Origin: Actinomycetota bacterium | GTDB taxonomy: Bacteria > Actinomycetota > Acidimicrobiia > IMCC26256 > PALSA-555 | Direction: 5' to 3' | Assembly: GCA_003140175.1 (NCBI GenBank) | Contig: PLJD01000096.1 | Coordinates: forward strand, 5,656 to 69,655 | DNA: 64,000 nt | In this document: in pieces, positions 48,230 to 56,525 of the stretch | Layout of the letters: each line of letters starts with the position of its first letter | Position numbering within the stretch: position 1 is the first letter of the stretch | The notes under the pieces: model-generated | Databases searched by the model: none | What the model was told of the DNA's origin: nothing | What the model saw: the letters and a program-made list of their open reading frames with translations, nothing else | Translations under genes and position numbers: made by a program

Positions 48230-48876
48230 GCGCACGTCCCGCGACGACGCGTCTCCCGGCCGAGCGGCGTCGCCAACAGATCCTGGACGTCGCCTGCTCG
48301 GTGTTCGCCGACCGGGGCTTCCACGCCACGTCGATGGATGACATCGCTGGCGCGGCTGGGGTGACGAAGCCGGTCCTGTACCAGCACTTCCCCTCGAAGC
48401 GGGCGCTCTTCGTGGATCTGCTCGGCGACCTCGGGAGGCGACTACTCCACGATCTCAACGCCGCGACGGGCGCCGTCCAGACGGGTCGTGAGCGCGTCGA
48501 GGGAGGGTTCGCGGCCTACTTCCGGTTCGTGACCGGCAACGAAGCCGCGTTTCGTGTGCTCTTCGGCGCCTCGGCCCGAAACGACCCCGAGTTCGCGGAC
48601 ATCATCGAGCGCCTGCTCGACGACGTCGCTGGCGTGATCAGCCTCCTGATCGATATCGAGGGGATACCCGAACACCGTCGGGTCCTCGCCCACGCGCTCG
48701 TCGGGATCGCCGAGGCGACCAGCCGCGATGCGTTGACCGGCGACGGCAACGGCCTCGACGCCGACGAGCTGGCCCGGTGGGTGTCGGAGCTGGCCTGGTT
48801 CGGCCTCCGAGGTGTCCGAGGTGACGAGCCCGCATCGGCGACCCGCGCTGGGCGCTTCCCGGTCGAACTCCGCTAG
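48226..48876 (+). CDS. TetR family transcriptional regulator
   Basis: This 216-residue regulator has the N-terminal HTH RQQILDVACSVFADRGFHA, then VTKPVLYQHFPSK. A helical ligand domain follows. It is coupled by a GTGA overlap to the aldo/keto reductase and converges on the reductase-domain gene, whose stop overlaps its own by 4 bases. It probably controls its own operon in answer to an unknown small molecule. Confidence 0.9.
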   Translation: MSARPATTRLPAERRRQQILDVACSVFADRGFHATSMDDIAGAAGVTKPVLYQHFPSKRALFVDLLGDLGRRLLHDLNAATGAVQTGRERVEGGFAAYFRFVTGNEAAFRVLFGASARNDPEFADIIERLLDDVAGVISLLIDIEGIPEHRRVLAHALVGIAEATSRDALTGDGNGLDADELARWVSELAWFGLRGVRGDEPASATRAGRFPVELR

Positions 48877-49643
48877 GCGGCTAAGGCGGGTTCAGCTCGG
48901 GCGTAACGGACGAAGAGGAAGCTCTCAGCTGTCACCACGGAGACAAGCGCGAGGCGTGCGGGAGTCGCAAGGTCGGCGCCAGCGAAGATCCGATGGCTCG
49001 AGCCGACGAGCAACAGGGGCGAGTCGGTCAGGCACAACTCGTCGACCGCGCCGAGGGCAGCGAACTGACCGTTGATGGTTGGGCCGCCTTCGACGAGGAC
49101 ATTCCGGTATCCGCGCCTGACGAGCTCATCGAGCGCCACGCCAAAATCCACCCCGCCGTCCGTGCCGGCCACGACGACGCCGGCGACGTCGGCGGGAGGG
49201 TGGGGCGCGGCCCCGACGGTCACGATGAGCGGAGCCACCTCGGCCTCGGCGAAGAACGGTGCCTGCCAGTCGAGCTCGGCGCGACGCGTCACGACCGCGA
49301 TGGCGGGGACCGGCGTCTGACCGCGTTCGAGCCGGGCCTGGCGGTGGTGTTCGTCGAGGCGAGCCGGCCCGTACTGCTCGTCGCGCATGGTCGACGCCCC
49401 GACGACGATCACGTCGGCGAAGGATCGGATGGTCGCGAAGATCACATGGTCGGCCGCTCCGCCGAGCGACCCCGACGTACCTCCCACTGCGGTGCCGCCG
49501 TCGGCGCTGGCGACCATGTTCACCCGTACGTGGCGATCGCGGCGCGGATCGACCGTCGGCTCGTAGAGCACGGTCAGGTCCGCGGCCCCGCGGCCGGGGT
49601 AGAGCTCGCGGAACTCGGTCCCGTCATCGGGTTGTTCGCTCAT
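48873..49643 (-). CDS. RibD C-terminal/dihydrofolate-reductase-fold reductase
   Basis: This 256-residue protein has the fold of the RibD reductase domain. RVNMVASADGGTAVGGTSG opens it, the NADPH pocket lies in FADVIVVGASTMRDEQYG, and VLVEGGPTINGQF is the conserved E-G-G substrate loop. The family includes pyrimidine reductases of riboflavin synthesis and several paralogues with unknown substrates. No deaminase domain and no riboflavin genes are near, so a role in riboflavin synthesis is not shown. The ATG at 49643 is the first start of the homologous part. Confidence 0.85.
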   Translation of the reverse strand: MSEQPDDGTEFRELYPGRGAADLTVLYEPTVDPRRDRHVRVNMVASADGGTAVGGTSGSLGGAADHVIFATIRSFADVIVVGASTMRDEQYGPARLDEHHRQARLERGQTPVPAIAVVTRRAELDWQAPFFAEAEVAPLIVTVGAAPHPPADVAGVVVAGTDGGVDFGVALDELVRRGYRNVLVEGGPTINGQFAALGAVDELCLTDSPLLLVGSSHRIFAGADLATPARLALVSVVTAESFLFVRYARAEPALAA

Positions 49644-49665
49644 CGGTCAGTCCCGAGCTCGACGG

Positions 49666-50481
49666 CTACGAATCCACGGCAGGCGCCGGGCCGGTGAAAT
49701 GCGGCGCGCGCTTCTCGCGCACCGCGGCGATTCCCTCCCGGGCGTCCTGGCCGGCGAAGCCGAGAAACTCGTAGGCGAGCGATGCGTCGAACGCGGGTGC
49801 AAAGAGCCGGTACCAGTGGTTCAGCGCCATCTTCGTCAGCCGGATCGCGCTCTGTGAACCAGCAGCCAGGTCTCGCGCGACTCCGAGCGCCGTGTCGTGC
49901 ACCGCGTCGTCGTCGACGCAGAGCGATACCAGACCTGCCCGCTCGGCTTCTTCTCCGGTGAGCGACGTCGACGTCAGGAGGAGATATTTGGCTTTGGCCA
50001 TCCCGCAGAGCAACGGCCAGGCGATCACGGCGTGATCACCCGCGGCGACGCCGAGCCGGGTGTGACCATCGAGGATGCGGGCAGAACGGCCGGCGATGGA
50101 GATGTCGGCGAGGAGCGCGACGGCGAGGCCTGCGCCGACGGCCGGTCCGACGATCGCCGACACGATTGGTTTCGAGCACTCGAGCATGTTCGAGACGAGA
50201 TCTCGCGCTTCGCGCAGCACCCGTAGCCGCGCGGCCTCGTCTCCAGCGACCTCCTCGAGCAGGTCGAAGCTGCCACCGGCTGAGAACGCCCGTCCCGCTC
50301 CGCGCACCACCACGACGCGCGTCTCGGGGTCGGCGTCGATTGCCGGCCAGACGGCGCCGAGCTGGGCGTGCATCGCCCGACCGACCGCATTGAGACCAGG
50401 TGCCTCGAGCGTGATGCGCAGGACGCCGAGGTCGGGCCGGTCGAACTGCAAGGTCTCGAACCGCGCAAGGTCGGCTGGCAC
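49666..50481 (-). CDS. Enoyl-CoA hydratase/isomerase family protein
   Basis: This 271-residue crotonase-fold protein has oxyanion-hole segments at [10 protein letters not shown] and [12 protein letters not shown]. The catalytic-Glu positions of true hydratases are changed: the segment reads [14 protein letters not shown], without P-E. This resembles the crotonase subgroup with A-G-D-H, often acting in degradation of fatty or aromatic acids. The start is the GTG at 50481. It sits 22 bases downstream of the RibD-like gene's start but on the same strand, so they may share an mRNA. Confidence 0.87.
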   Translation of the reverse strand: MPADLARFETLQFDRPDLGVLRITLEAPGLNAVGRAMHAQLGAVWPAIDADPETRVVVVRGAGRAFSAGGSFDLLEEVAGDEAARLRVLREARDLVSNMLECSKPIVSAIVGPAVGAGLAVALLADISIAGRSARILDGHTRLGVAAGDHAVIAWPLLCGMAKAKYLLLTSTSLTGEEAERAGLVSLCVDDDAVHDTALGVARDLAAGSQSAIRLTKMALNHWYRLFAPAFDASLAYEFLGFAGQDAREGIAAVREKRAPHFTGPAPAVDS

Positions 50482-50542
50482 GCGTCAGCCTCGCGGTTCG
50501 GACGCCGCTGGCCGCCTCGCAAGGAACGGCGGCTGGTCCATG

Positions 50543-51934
50543 TCAGGCCCGAGTCGGGTCGGTGAACTGCGGGAGCCAGGGCCGCGTGGCAGCAAGGAGT
50601 TCGTCGGTCATCGCCACGACGTGTTCGTACGGGAGCCGTCCGGCCATGGGATCGGCCAGCATCGCCTCGAGCACGGTGGTGCGATTGCCGGTGAGCGCCG
50701 CCTCGACGGCCAGCTCCTCAGCGACGACGACTCGACGGAGCTGCTCGCCGAGGATCGAGTCGACGCGGGCGTGGTCTCTCGGGGTCACGCGTCCACCGGT
50801 CGCCAGCCCCATGCACTCCACGACCACTCCGTCCGGGAGGTTCTCGACTTGTCCGGTGTTCGGCAGGTTCACCGGCAGCGGGGTCGGCCGTTCCCGCAGG
50901 ATGGAATCCAGCAGCGGCGCCACGAGCTCCCCGGAGGGGTAGCCGGTGATCTCGTCGCTGGCCAGGAGCTCGGCGACGCCCTGGTCGTCGTCCCGCTTGT
51001 CGGCCACGTGACCGGCCAGGCCGTAGTGGTGCGCCGACCACTCGCGTCCGAAGTCGGAGGCGGCGGTCACGAAGCCGGGGAAGAACTCCGCTACGTGGGT
51101 GTCCGATGAGCCGGGCAGCACGCCGAAGCGCTGGAACAACTCGAACTTGAGCCGGTTTCCGGCGATCACGTCCGCCTTGGTCCAGTCTGGGCCGTCCGAC
51201 ACCTTGCGGTAGTGCATGCCCGGGGGTGGCGTCATCCACACCGGTTCGGCTTGGGCGGCGGCGTCGTCAAGGAGCGCGCGGAGGCGGGCGAAGCCGTCGT
51301 CGCCTCCGACCTGCATCTCGGTTACGAGCGGGAGGTGGTTGACGCCGGCGACCGTCGGGTCGACGCGGCGGAGGTCGGCGTCGAGCAGCAGGCTCGTCAC
51401 GAACTGCAGCCCGACCACCTCGTTGCAGAGTCCCACGGCCTGGACGGCCGTCTCACGCGTGACGGCACGACACAGGGCCGAGAGCGGGTTCGTGACGTTG
51501 AGGAGCAGCGCAGTGGGGCATCGCCGTTCGACCGCTCGGGCGATCTCGAGGAGGACAGGGATGCTGCGAAGCGCTCGCGTCACCCCGCCCGGCCCGACAC
51601 TGTCCCCGACCGGTTGGCGGATCCCGTAGCGGGCCGGGATCTCCAGATCGTGGCGCATGCTGGAGAACCCCCCGACCGAGAACGCGGTGACCACGTACTC
51701 CGCTCCGTCGAGACCCTCGTCGAGGTCGGTGGTCGCAGTGACCGACAGTCCGATCCCGTCCCGACACTTCGCGATGTGCGAGCCGACGTCGAGCATCAGC
51801 GGCAGTGAGTCGCCGTCGATGTCGACGAGGACGACGTCGGTGTCCTGCAACGACGCCGTGTTTGCGAAGTCGCACAACAGGCGCGGCGTCCAGTGCGTGC
51901 TGCCGCCGCCCACCAGGGTGATGCGGGGTGTCAT
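50543..51934 (-). CDS. Glycoside hydrolase family 4 (alpha-glucosidase/galactosidase or 6-phospho-glycosidase)
   Basis: This 463-residue NAD- and Mn-dependent glycosidase works by oxidation and elimination rather than by the usual acid/base pair. GGGSTHWTPRLL is the NAD loop, NVTNPLSALCRAV carries the Asn and Cys region, GLCNEVVG has the metal Cys, and GVNHLPLV has the metal His. The phosphate-binding residues of 6-phospho-glycosidases cannot be assigned by eye. The ATG at 51934 has an excellent ribosome binding site, GGGAGGAAGCC. No transport genes are beside it. Confidence 0.9.
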   Translation of the reverse strand: MTPRITLVGGGSTHWTPRLLCDFANTASLQDTDVVLVDIDGDSLPLMLDVGSHIAKCRDGIGLSVTATTDLDEGLDGAEYVVTAFSVGGFSSMRHDLEIPARYGIRQPVGDSVGPGGVTRALRSIPVLLEIARAVERRCPTALLLNVTNPLSALCRAVTRETAVQAVGLCNEVVGLQFVTSLLLDADLRRVDPTVAGVNHLPLVTEMQVGGDDGFARLRALLDDAAAQAEPVWMTPPPGMHYRKVSDGPDWTKADVIAGNRLKFELFQRFGVLPGSSDTHVAEFFPGFVTAASDFGREWSAHHYGLAGHVADKRDDDQGVAELLASDEITGYPSGELVAPLLDSILRERPTPLPVNLPNTGQVENLPDGVVVECMGLATGGRVTPRDHARVDSILGEQLRRVVVAEELAVEAALTGNRTTVLEAMLADPMAGRLPYEHVVAMTDELLAATRPWLPQFTDPTRA

Positions 51935-52088
51935 GGCTTCCTCCCCGAGCGACGTTACCGGGCGGCGGGCTTGGCCGGGGCCGCTCCGCGGCGGGTTCGG
52001 GTCGCCGTGCACCGAGGTGCGGGTTCAACGAGCCGGTGTTGGCGAGCCTATCGAGGGGTGCCGGGTGGGAGTCGGGTTGGAGTCGGGG

Positions 52089-52391
52089 TCAGCCCGTCTT
52101 CTCGGGTGCGACGAGGTCGGCGTACTCGGGGTGGTGCTGGATGTAGTCCGCGACGAAGGGGCAACGCGGCGTGACCGCGAGCCCCTGCGCCCGTACATCG
52201 TCGAGCGCGTCCGTGACGAGGCGGCTCGCGATTCCTCGGTGCCCAAAGGCCGGGTCGATCTCGGTGTGGGTGAAGATGATCCGCCCGGACGCGGGTTCGA
52301 AGTTGGCGAACCCGGCGAGCTGCCCACCGAGCCACGCCTCATAGCGGCCTGTGCGGTCATCGCGCACGATGCGGATCTCGTCGTCGGTCAA
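52089..52391 (-). CDS. GNAT/YjdJ-type N-acetyltransferase-like protein
   Basis: This protein of about 100 residues has the compact GNAT fold of the YjdJ group: IRIVRDDRTGRYEAWLGG, ANFEPASGRIIFTHTEID, FGHRGIASRLVTDAL (acetyl-CoA loop) and RCPFVADYIQHHPEYADL. The last segment, with Cys and two His, is typical of the group. I take the TTG at 52391, which has GGAGG about 10 bases upstream, because the longer frame upstream overlaps the DinB gene. Its substrate is unknown. Confidence 0.82.
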   Translation of the reverse strand: MTDDEIRIVRDDRTGRYEAWLGGQLAGFANFEPASGRIIFTHTEIDPAFGHRGIASRLVTDALDDVRAQGLAVTPRCPFVADYIQHHPEYADLVAPEKTG

Positions 52392-52405
52392 CGAACTGGC
52401 CCTCC

Positions 52406-52912
52406 TCAACGGCTCCTGATCAACCCGCGAACGTAGGCGCTCTGCCCGACGTGCTGAAGGTCGTCGGAGAGAACGCTCACGAGCCGCACGCCGAGAGAGA
52501 CCGGCGGATCCCATGACTCGTCGACGATCCGATCGAGGTCACCGTCGCGAAGTGACCTCACAAATCCAATCGTTCGCTCGTAGACCGCATCGTGGTATCC
52601 GACCAGGAGGGCGCCTGAGGGGCGCACACGTGCCACCTCGTCCGGACCGTGGCCATATCCAGTCGCAGCTCGGTCGAAGGGAAGGCCAAATCGATCAGCC
52701 CATCCCAAGCTCGCCCACACCTCTTCCGTCTCGGCAAGGTCGGCCACGTGACTGTCCTGGATTCTCGTCAGGTGCCAGACCAACCAGGCGATCGTGTTCG
52801 TCCGGTCGTTGGGCCGAGTAGCCAGCTCCTCCTCCGACAACCCCTCGACAACCCGACGGGCGAGGTCACGAACGCGGCCGAAGACGTCAACCAGCAGTGC
52901 GACGGAAGTCAT
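52406..52912 (-). CDS. DinB/DUF664 family protein (mycothiol transferase fold)
   Basis: This 168-residue four-helix-bundle protein has TNTIAWLVWHLTRIQDSHV with one metal His, and VLSDDLQHVGQSAYVRGL with the last His near the C-terminus. These are the DinB/DUF664 metal-binding positions. Relatives in actinobacteria conjugate mycothiol or bacillithiol to toxic compounds. The start at 52912 (MTSVALL) fits the family start; an ATG 7 codons earlier is possible. It follows a membrane protein gene on the same strand after about 100 bases. Confidence 0.85.
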   Translation of the reverse strand: MTSVALLVDVFGRVRDLARRVVEGLSEEELATRPNDRTNTIAWLVWHLTRIQDSHVADLAETEEVWASLGWADRFGLPFDRAATGYGHGPDEVARVRPSGALLVGYHDAVYERTIGFVRSLRDGDLDRIVDESWDPPVSLGVRLVSVLSDDLQHVGQSAYVRGLIRSR

Positions 52913-53012
52913 CGGTGCTGCCTTCTTGGCCATCGAGATCGGCGAATCGCTCGTGTGTGCGATCTGTGGCTGGGATCAGGCCCACGGTCTGGAGACAGCC
53001 TCTCATGCGGTC

Positions 53013-53717
53013 TCAGACGCGCAGGGCTGGTTTCGAGGTGGGCGACGCGCGATCGCCACCAGGCTCCGAGTCGACGGGACGAGCCGGCCGCTCGGGGCGA
53101 CGGAGGTGCAAGTCGATGGCGATGCTGGTGACCGCCGCCCAGCCGCACCAGAGCGAGATGAACGCGGCCGTCATGAGCCACGCGAGCAGGCCGACCGCGA
53201 CCAGGTTGACCAGCCCGAAGATCACGAAACGCCGAGAACTCGACGACAGCAGCACGCCACACGTCGCAATCACGTAGAGCACGGTGAGTTGCGTGCCGAA
53301 CGACAGCGGCACCGAATAGCTGATGTGATGACCTTGGATTTGCGCGTGGAGCGGCTGGCTGACGACCGCGACCAGCATGACGAGGCCGACTCCGACCCCG
53401 AGGAGTGAGAGCAGCGTCATGAAACGACGGCGCGAACCTCGAGGTTCGGCGAGCGTCACTGCCACCGGCGCCAGGATCGGGACGACCACGAGCGCGACGA
53501 AGAGGTACAGCCAGGTGGCATGACGGCCAAGCGAGCGTGACACATCTCCCTGGAGGCCCCACCACACGAAGGTCTCCGTGAAGGAGTGCGCAGCGAACAG
53601 CAGCGGCAGCGACGCGAGCGCCAAGTCTCGAGGACGCGACGCATGGCGCACCGCGTCGACCCCGATCACCCCGACTACGACCGCACCCGCCAAATCGGCT
53701 TCGGGCGAGAAACACAC
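53013..53717 (-). CDS. DUF6629-like membrane protein
   Basis: This 234-residue protein has six or seven hydrophobic helices. The start CFSPEADLAGAVVVGVIGVDA and the later SLPLLFAAHSFTETFVWWGL match the pattern I associate with DUF6629, whose members begin M-C-F-S and have an aromatic third helix. No function is known. The GTG at 53717 has AGGAGGT 7 bases upstream, a near-perfect ribosome binding site. The C-terminal 30 residues are charged and disordered. Confidence 0.8.
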   Translation of the reverse strand: MCFSPEADLAGAVVVGVIGVDAVRHASRPRDLALASLPLLFAAHSFTETFVWWGLQGDVSRSLGRHATWLYLFVALVVVPILAPVAVTLAEPRGSRRRFMTLLSLLGVGVGLVMLVAVVSQPLHAQIQGHHISYSVPLSFGTQLTVLYVIATCGVLLSSSSRRFVIFGLVNLVAVGLLAWLMTAAFISLWCGWAAVTSIAIDLHLRRPERPARPVDSEPGGDRASPTSKPALRV

Positions 53718-54027
53718 CGAACGACCTCCTCGTTCAGCTCCCACAACCGGCACCGCACCCGTTCAAGGTGAGGATCCTGTCCTCGCGCAGAGACTACCCA
53801 AGTGGTTGAGACGACAAATAGATGAAACCGGATGCCCGAATCGGGTCGACGGGTTCGTCGTGGGTGGTCGGCGCACGCCTGGGCGGGTTCCCGGGCCGAC
53901 CGTGGTCGCGAACACGGCGAGGGGTCGCCGCGAGGGCGTTCCGCCGAACCGGCGATCCGACTTCGACGAGCCCGCTCCGGCCATATCTGCCCGAGTTGAA
54001 CCCGATCGAGAACGGTAGCGTCGCAAG
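53718..54027. other. Intergenic region with an IS630-like transposase scrap
   Basis: No complete gene is present. The plus frame ending at 54031 contains LRPYLPELNPIEN (about 53975-54013), the signature before the last catalytic Glu of IS630-type transposases (P-x-S-P-x-L-N-P-I-E). The preceding residues show no clear homology, so only a short scrap remains. TAGCGT at 54016-54021 lies 6 bases before the pabB GTG. A tRNA-like string near 53790-53810 was examined and rejected. Confidence 0.4.
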
Positions 54028-55153
54028 GTGACAGCTCGTGGTCTCTGCGATGCTGGTTCCGACGCGGAGCCGTTCGCGATCGTGCGCGACCGAAACTGCT
54101 ATCAGATTGCTACCGAGCCGGTCGAGATTCTCTGCGGCTCCGGAAGGGATGTCGTCACTCGACTCGATGAAGGTCCGCCGGGATGGTGGGCGGGGTACTT
54201 CGCCTACGAGTGGGGCCACTGCCTCGAGCGGGTTCGCGACTCGCGAATCAACCCGGACCCGTGCCCGGATGTGACGTTGGTGCGTTTCAATCGAGTGCGC
54301 CCGCTCACCTTGGCAACCAAACGACCCGAGCGTCGATCCTCGGATCCTCTTCCCTGGGCGTCGAGCATTGACCGGGACGGCTTCTGCGAGAAGGTTCACG
54401 CCATTCATCGCCTGATCCGCGACGGGGTCTGCTATCAGGTCAACCTCACGCGTCGCCTGTCAATGTCGCAGCGGATCGACCCGGGAGCGCTGTTCGAAGC
54501 GCTCGAAAGCATCAACCCGTCGCCGCGCTCGTTCCTGCTGTCATTCGGAGATACGGCCGTCGTGTCAGCCTCACCCGAACGATTCCTTTGCCGAGACGGC
54601 CCGCGTATCGCGACCTGCCCAATCAAGGGGACCGGCACAGTAGCGGAGGTGTTGCTGGCCAGCGCAAAAGATCGAACTGAGAACGTGATGATCGTCGATC
54701 TGGCCCGGAACGATCTCGGGCCGGATCTGTGAGCCGGGCTCCATCAGTGTCCCGGCCCTGTGTCGTCCCGAGCGTTACCCGGGAGTTGTGCACCTGGTCA
54801 GTACCGTGACGGGAAGTCTCCGGCCCGATGTCGGGACCGCCGGCATGCTGCAGGCACTGTTCCCACCAGCGTCGATCACCGGAGCACCCAAGCCGAGCGT
54901 CATGCAGGCGATCGTGGACTTGGAGCCGGTTCCCCGAGGCGTCTACTGCGGCGCGATCGGATGGATCGACACGCAACGTCAACGAGCCGCACTCTCCGTT
55001 GCGATCCGGACTTTCATGGTCGGCTCCCACACCACGACGCTGGGCGTCGGCGCCGGCATCACGATCGACTCACAGCCCGCCGCTGAATGGCGAGAGACCG
55101 AGCTCAAGGCCCAGAACCTGCTCAAGGCCGCCGCATACGCCCACGCGACCTGA
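54028..55153 (+). pseudogene. pabB: Aminodeoxychorismate synthase component I (pabB-like), split by a frameshift
   Basis: Two frames join to make a complete chorismate-binding enzyme of about 375 residues. The first part (54028-54732) has VCYQVNLTRRLS, SASPERFL, PIKGTG and ENVMIVDLARNDLG. The second (from about 54721) continues RICEPGSISVPALCRPERYPG, cited in part, then HLVSTVTG, FPPASITGAPK, GAIGWID and GAGITIDSQPAAEWRETELKA. One extra base in the C/G run near 54718-54722 shifts the frame; without it the conserved L-G-R-I-C-E-P-G would read through. Sequence on both sides is well conserved, so the event is recent or a sequencing error. The product would make aminodeoxychorismate for folate. 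Confidence 0.85.
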
Positions 55154-55467
55154 GCCGCGTTTCCTTCGACTCAGGCACCCGCCGATCACCGCTTCGCCCT
55201 GGCGGGTGAGGGGGACGGGCGGGACGGAGAAGCTGGGCTTTCAACTCGTCGTCGCGCCGACCAAGCAGCCCGGCGGCGGGCGTCATCCTCGCCCGCACGC
55301 CACCGGCCGGTGCTACCCACCGGTGGGTTCGGTGACACGCGGGTGTCGTCGCACCCGACGACATCGATCGCCGACCACCGGGTGCGCCGCTGGCGACCCC
55401 CGACATCGGTGCTCCGTGGGGCCTCGCCGCCGAGCCGAGGGCCGCGCCGACCAGGCAATCTGTCTCC
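55154..55467. other. Non-coding or degenerate stretch
   Basis: These 314 bases between pabB and the GNAT gene contain no recognisable protein or RNA gene. The frames are Arg/Pro/Gly-rich and not conserved-looking. Local short repeats of the type ACCGGCCGGT/ACCCACCGGTGGG are present, but there is no larger order. Confidence 0.4.
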
Positions 55468-55929
55468 GTGGCCGACGTCCTGATCCGCTTCGCCGTGCCG
55501 GCCGACCTGGGTGTCCTGAGCGACGTGTTTCGCAGGTCGTCGCTGTCTAATGAGGGTGATCGCGTGAGTCTCCTGGCCCATCCGGACGCGCTCGCCTTCT
55601 CCGATCGCGCAGTCCACGAGCAACGGGCTCGAGTCGCCATCGCCGATGGTCGCATCGTGGGCTTCGCCACCACACTGATCGCCGGGCAAGTCAGCGTGCT
55701 GGAAGACCTATTCGTCGATCCCGATTGGGCGCGGCGCGGGATTGGTCGGGAGCTGGTGGTCGACGCGGTTGGCACCGCGCGGCGGCAGGGGGCGCCGCGT
55801 ATGGAAGTGACAGCGAATGGGCACGCGCTTGGCTTCTACGAGAAGGCCGGCTTCGTTCTCGAAGGGGTGGTGGAAACCCGTTTCGGCCCGGGATCTCGGA
55901 TGCACCTTGATATCGCGGCGCGAGCGTAG
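55468..55929 (+). CDS. GNAT family N-acetyltransferase
   Basis: This 153-residue acetyltransferase has an N-terminal IRFAVPADLGVLSDVFRR, the acetyl-CoA loop LFVDPDWARRGIGRELV (R/Q-x-x-G-x-G/A) at about 85-100, and GHALGFYEKAGFVLEG at the end. The start is the GTG at 55468. The substrate cannot be told from sequence. It is the last gene before the integrated element. Confidence 0.88.
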   Translation: MADVLIRFAVPADLGVLSDVFRRSSLSNEGDRVSLLAHPDALAFSDRAVHEQRARVAIADGRIVGFATTLIAGQVSVLEDLFVDPDWARRGIGRELVVDAVGTARRQGAPRMEVTANGHALGFYEKAGFVLEGVVETRFGPGSRMHLDIAARA

Positions 55930-55961
55930 GGAGCTCGAGCACGCAACGCCGCGGCACGGAG

Positions 55962-56047
55962 CTATGGAATATGCACGCCAGATATGGCCCGAGCGACCAC
56001 GAGCCTCTGGATCTCGGAGGTGCCTTCGAAGATGGTGTAGCTCTCAT
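55962..56047 (-). pseudogene. C-terminal remnant of an acyl-CoA dehydrogenase, cut by the element
   Basis: The minus frame ends SYTIFEGTSEIQRLVVARAI, then SGVHIP and a TAG stop (55962-55964). This is the standard C-terminal end of acyl-CoA dehydrogenases (Y-x-I-F/Y-E-G-T-S-E-I-Q-R-L-V-I-A-R). Just upstream of SYTIF, where M-R-D-A-K is expected, the frame reads G-V-R-H-E and homology stops. Only about 25-28 codons of a ~380-codon gene remain. The break is next to an AlpA-like gene and an integrase, which makes it the likely left attachment site; the rest of the gene should lie at the other end of the element. Confidence 0.72.
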
Positions 56048-56070
56048 GCCTAACCCCCTGACCTGGGCTT
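56030..56070. other. Likely left attachment junction (attL/attR core) of the integrated element
   Basis: Acyl-CoA dehydrogenase homology ends here on one side, and element-specific sequence begins on the other. The exact core cannot be fixed because the other end of the element is outside the window, so a direct repeat cannot be checked. Confidence 0.4.
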
Positions 56071-56195
56071 CTGTGCCCTGGTGGCGCACAAATGACCGCG
56101 TGTGCCCGCGAATGGCCCGCGTACGCGCCCCGTGCCGATGCCGCGGGGTCGCGCACCTGCGTGCGCCGCCGCCGCTCTCCCGGACGGTTGGAGAC

Positions 56196-56525
56196 ATGGA
56201 TGGCGACGCACACCAGCCGCCTGCGGCTGCCCCGCCCCGGGATCGGGCCTGGACCCAGGCTGATGTGGCCGCGTTCTTGGTCTGTGCCGAGTCGACCGTC
56301 GAGGACATTCGTCGTGAGGACACGTCGTTCCCGACACCGAAAAGGCCACGCCCTGGTCTGGCCCGATGGGTGCCAGCCGATGTGGTCGCCTGGTTCGAAG
56401 GGCTCGGCGCGGACCGTCCCACGCCAAGACCGACGCGCACAGCAGCCGTGGCGTCTGGCGTCCTGCCAACGGCCGTTCCAAGGGCTGTCCCCCGAGCATC
56501 TCGAGGCGAGCGTCGTCATGGCTAG
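56196..56525 (+). CDS. AlpA-like/excisionase-type DNA-binding protein
   Basis: This 109-residue protein has a winged HTH of the AlpA/excisionase type: TQADVAAFLVCAESTVEDIR, then FPTPKRPRPGLARWVPADVVAWF. The C-terminal ~40 residues are disordered and rich in Arg, Pro and Thr. Such proteins steer integrase between integration and excision. The ATG at 56196 has GGTTGGAG just upstream. It overlaps the integrase gene by 8 bases, consistent with one control unit. Confidence 0.8.
   Translation: MDGDAHQPPAAAPPRDRAWTQADVAAFLVCAESTVEDIRREDTSFPTPKRPRPGLARWVPADVVAWFEGLGADRPTPRPTRTAAVASGVLPTAVPRAVPRASRGERRHG

Noticed and set aside
53780-53860. tRNA-like string (CCCAAGTGGTTGAG, then GGGTTCG)
   Set aside because: The acceptor stem and anticodon arm cannot be formed, and spacing between the D-like and T-like parts is wrong.
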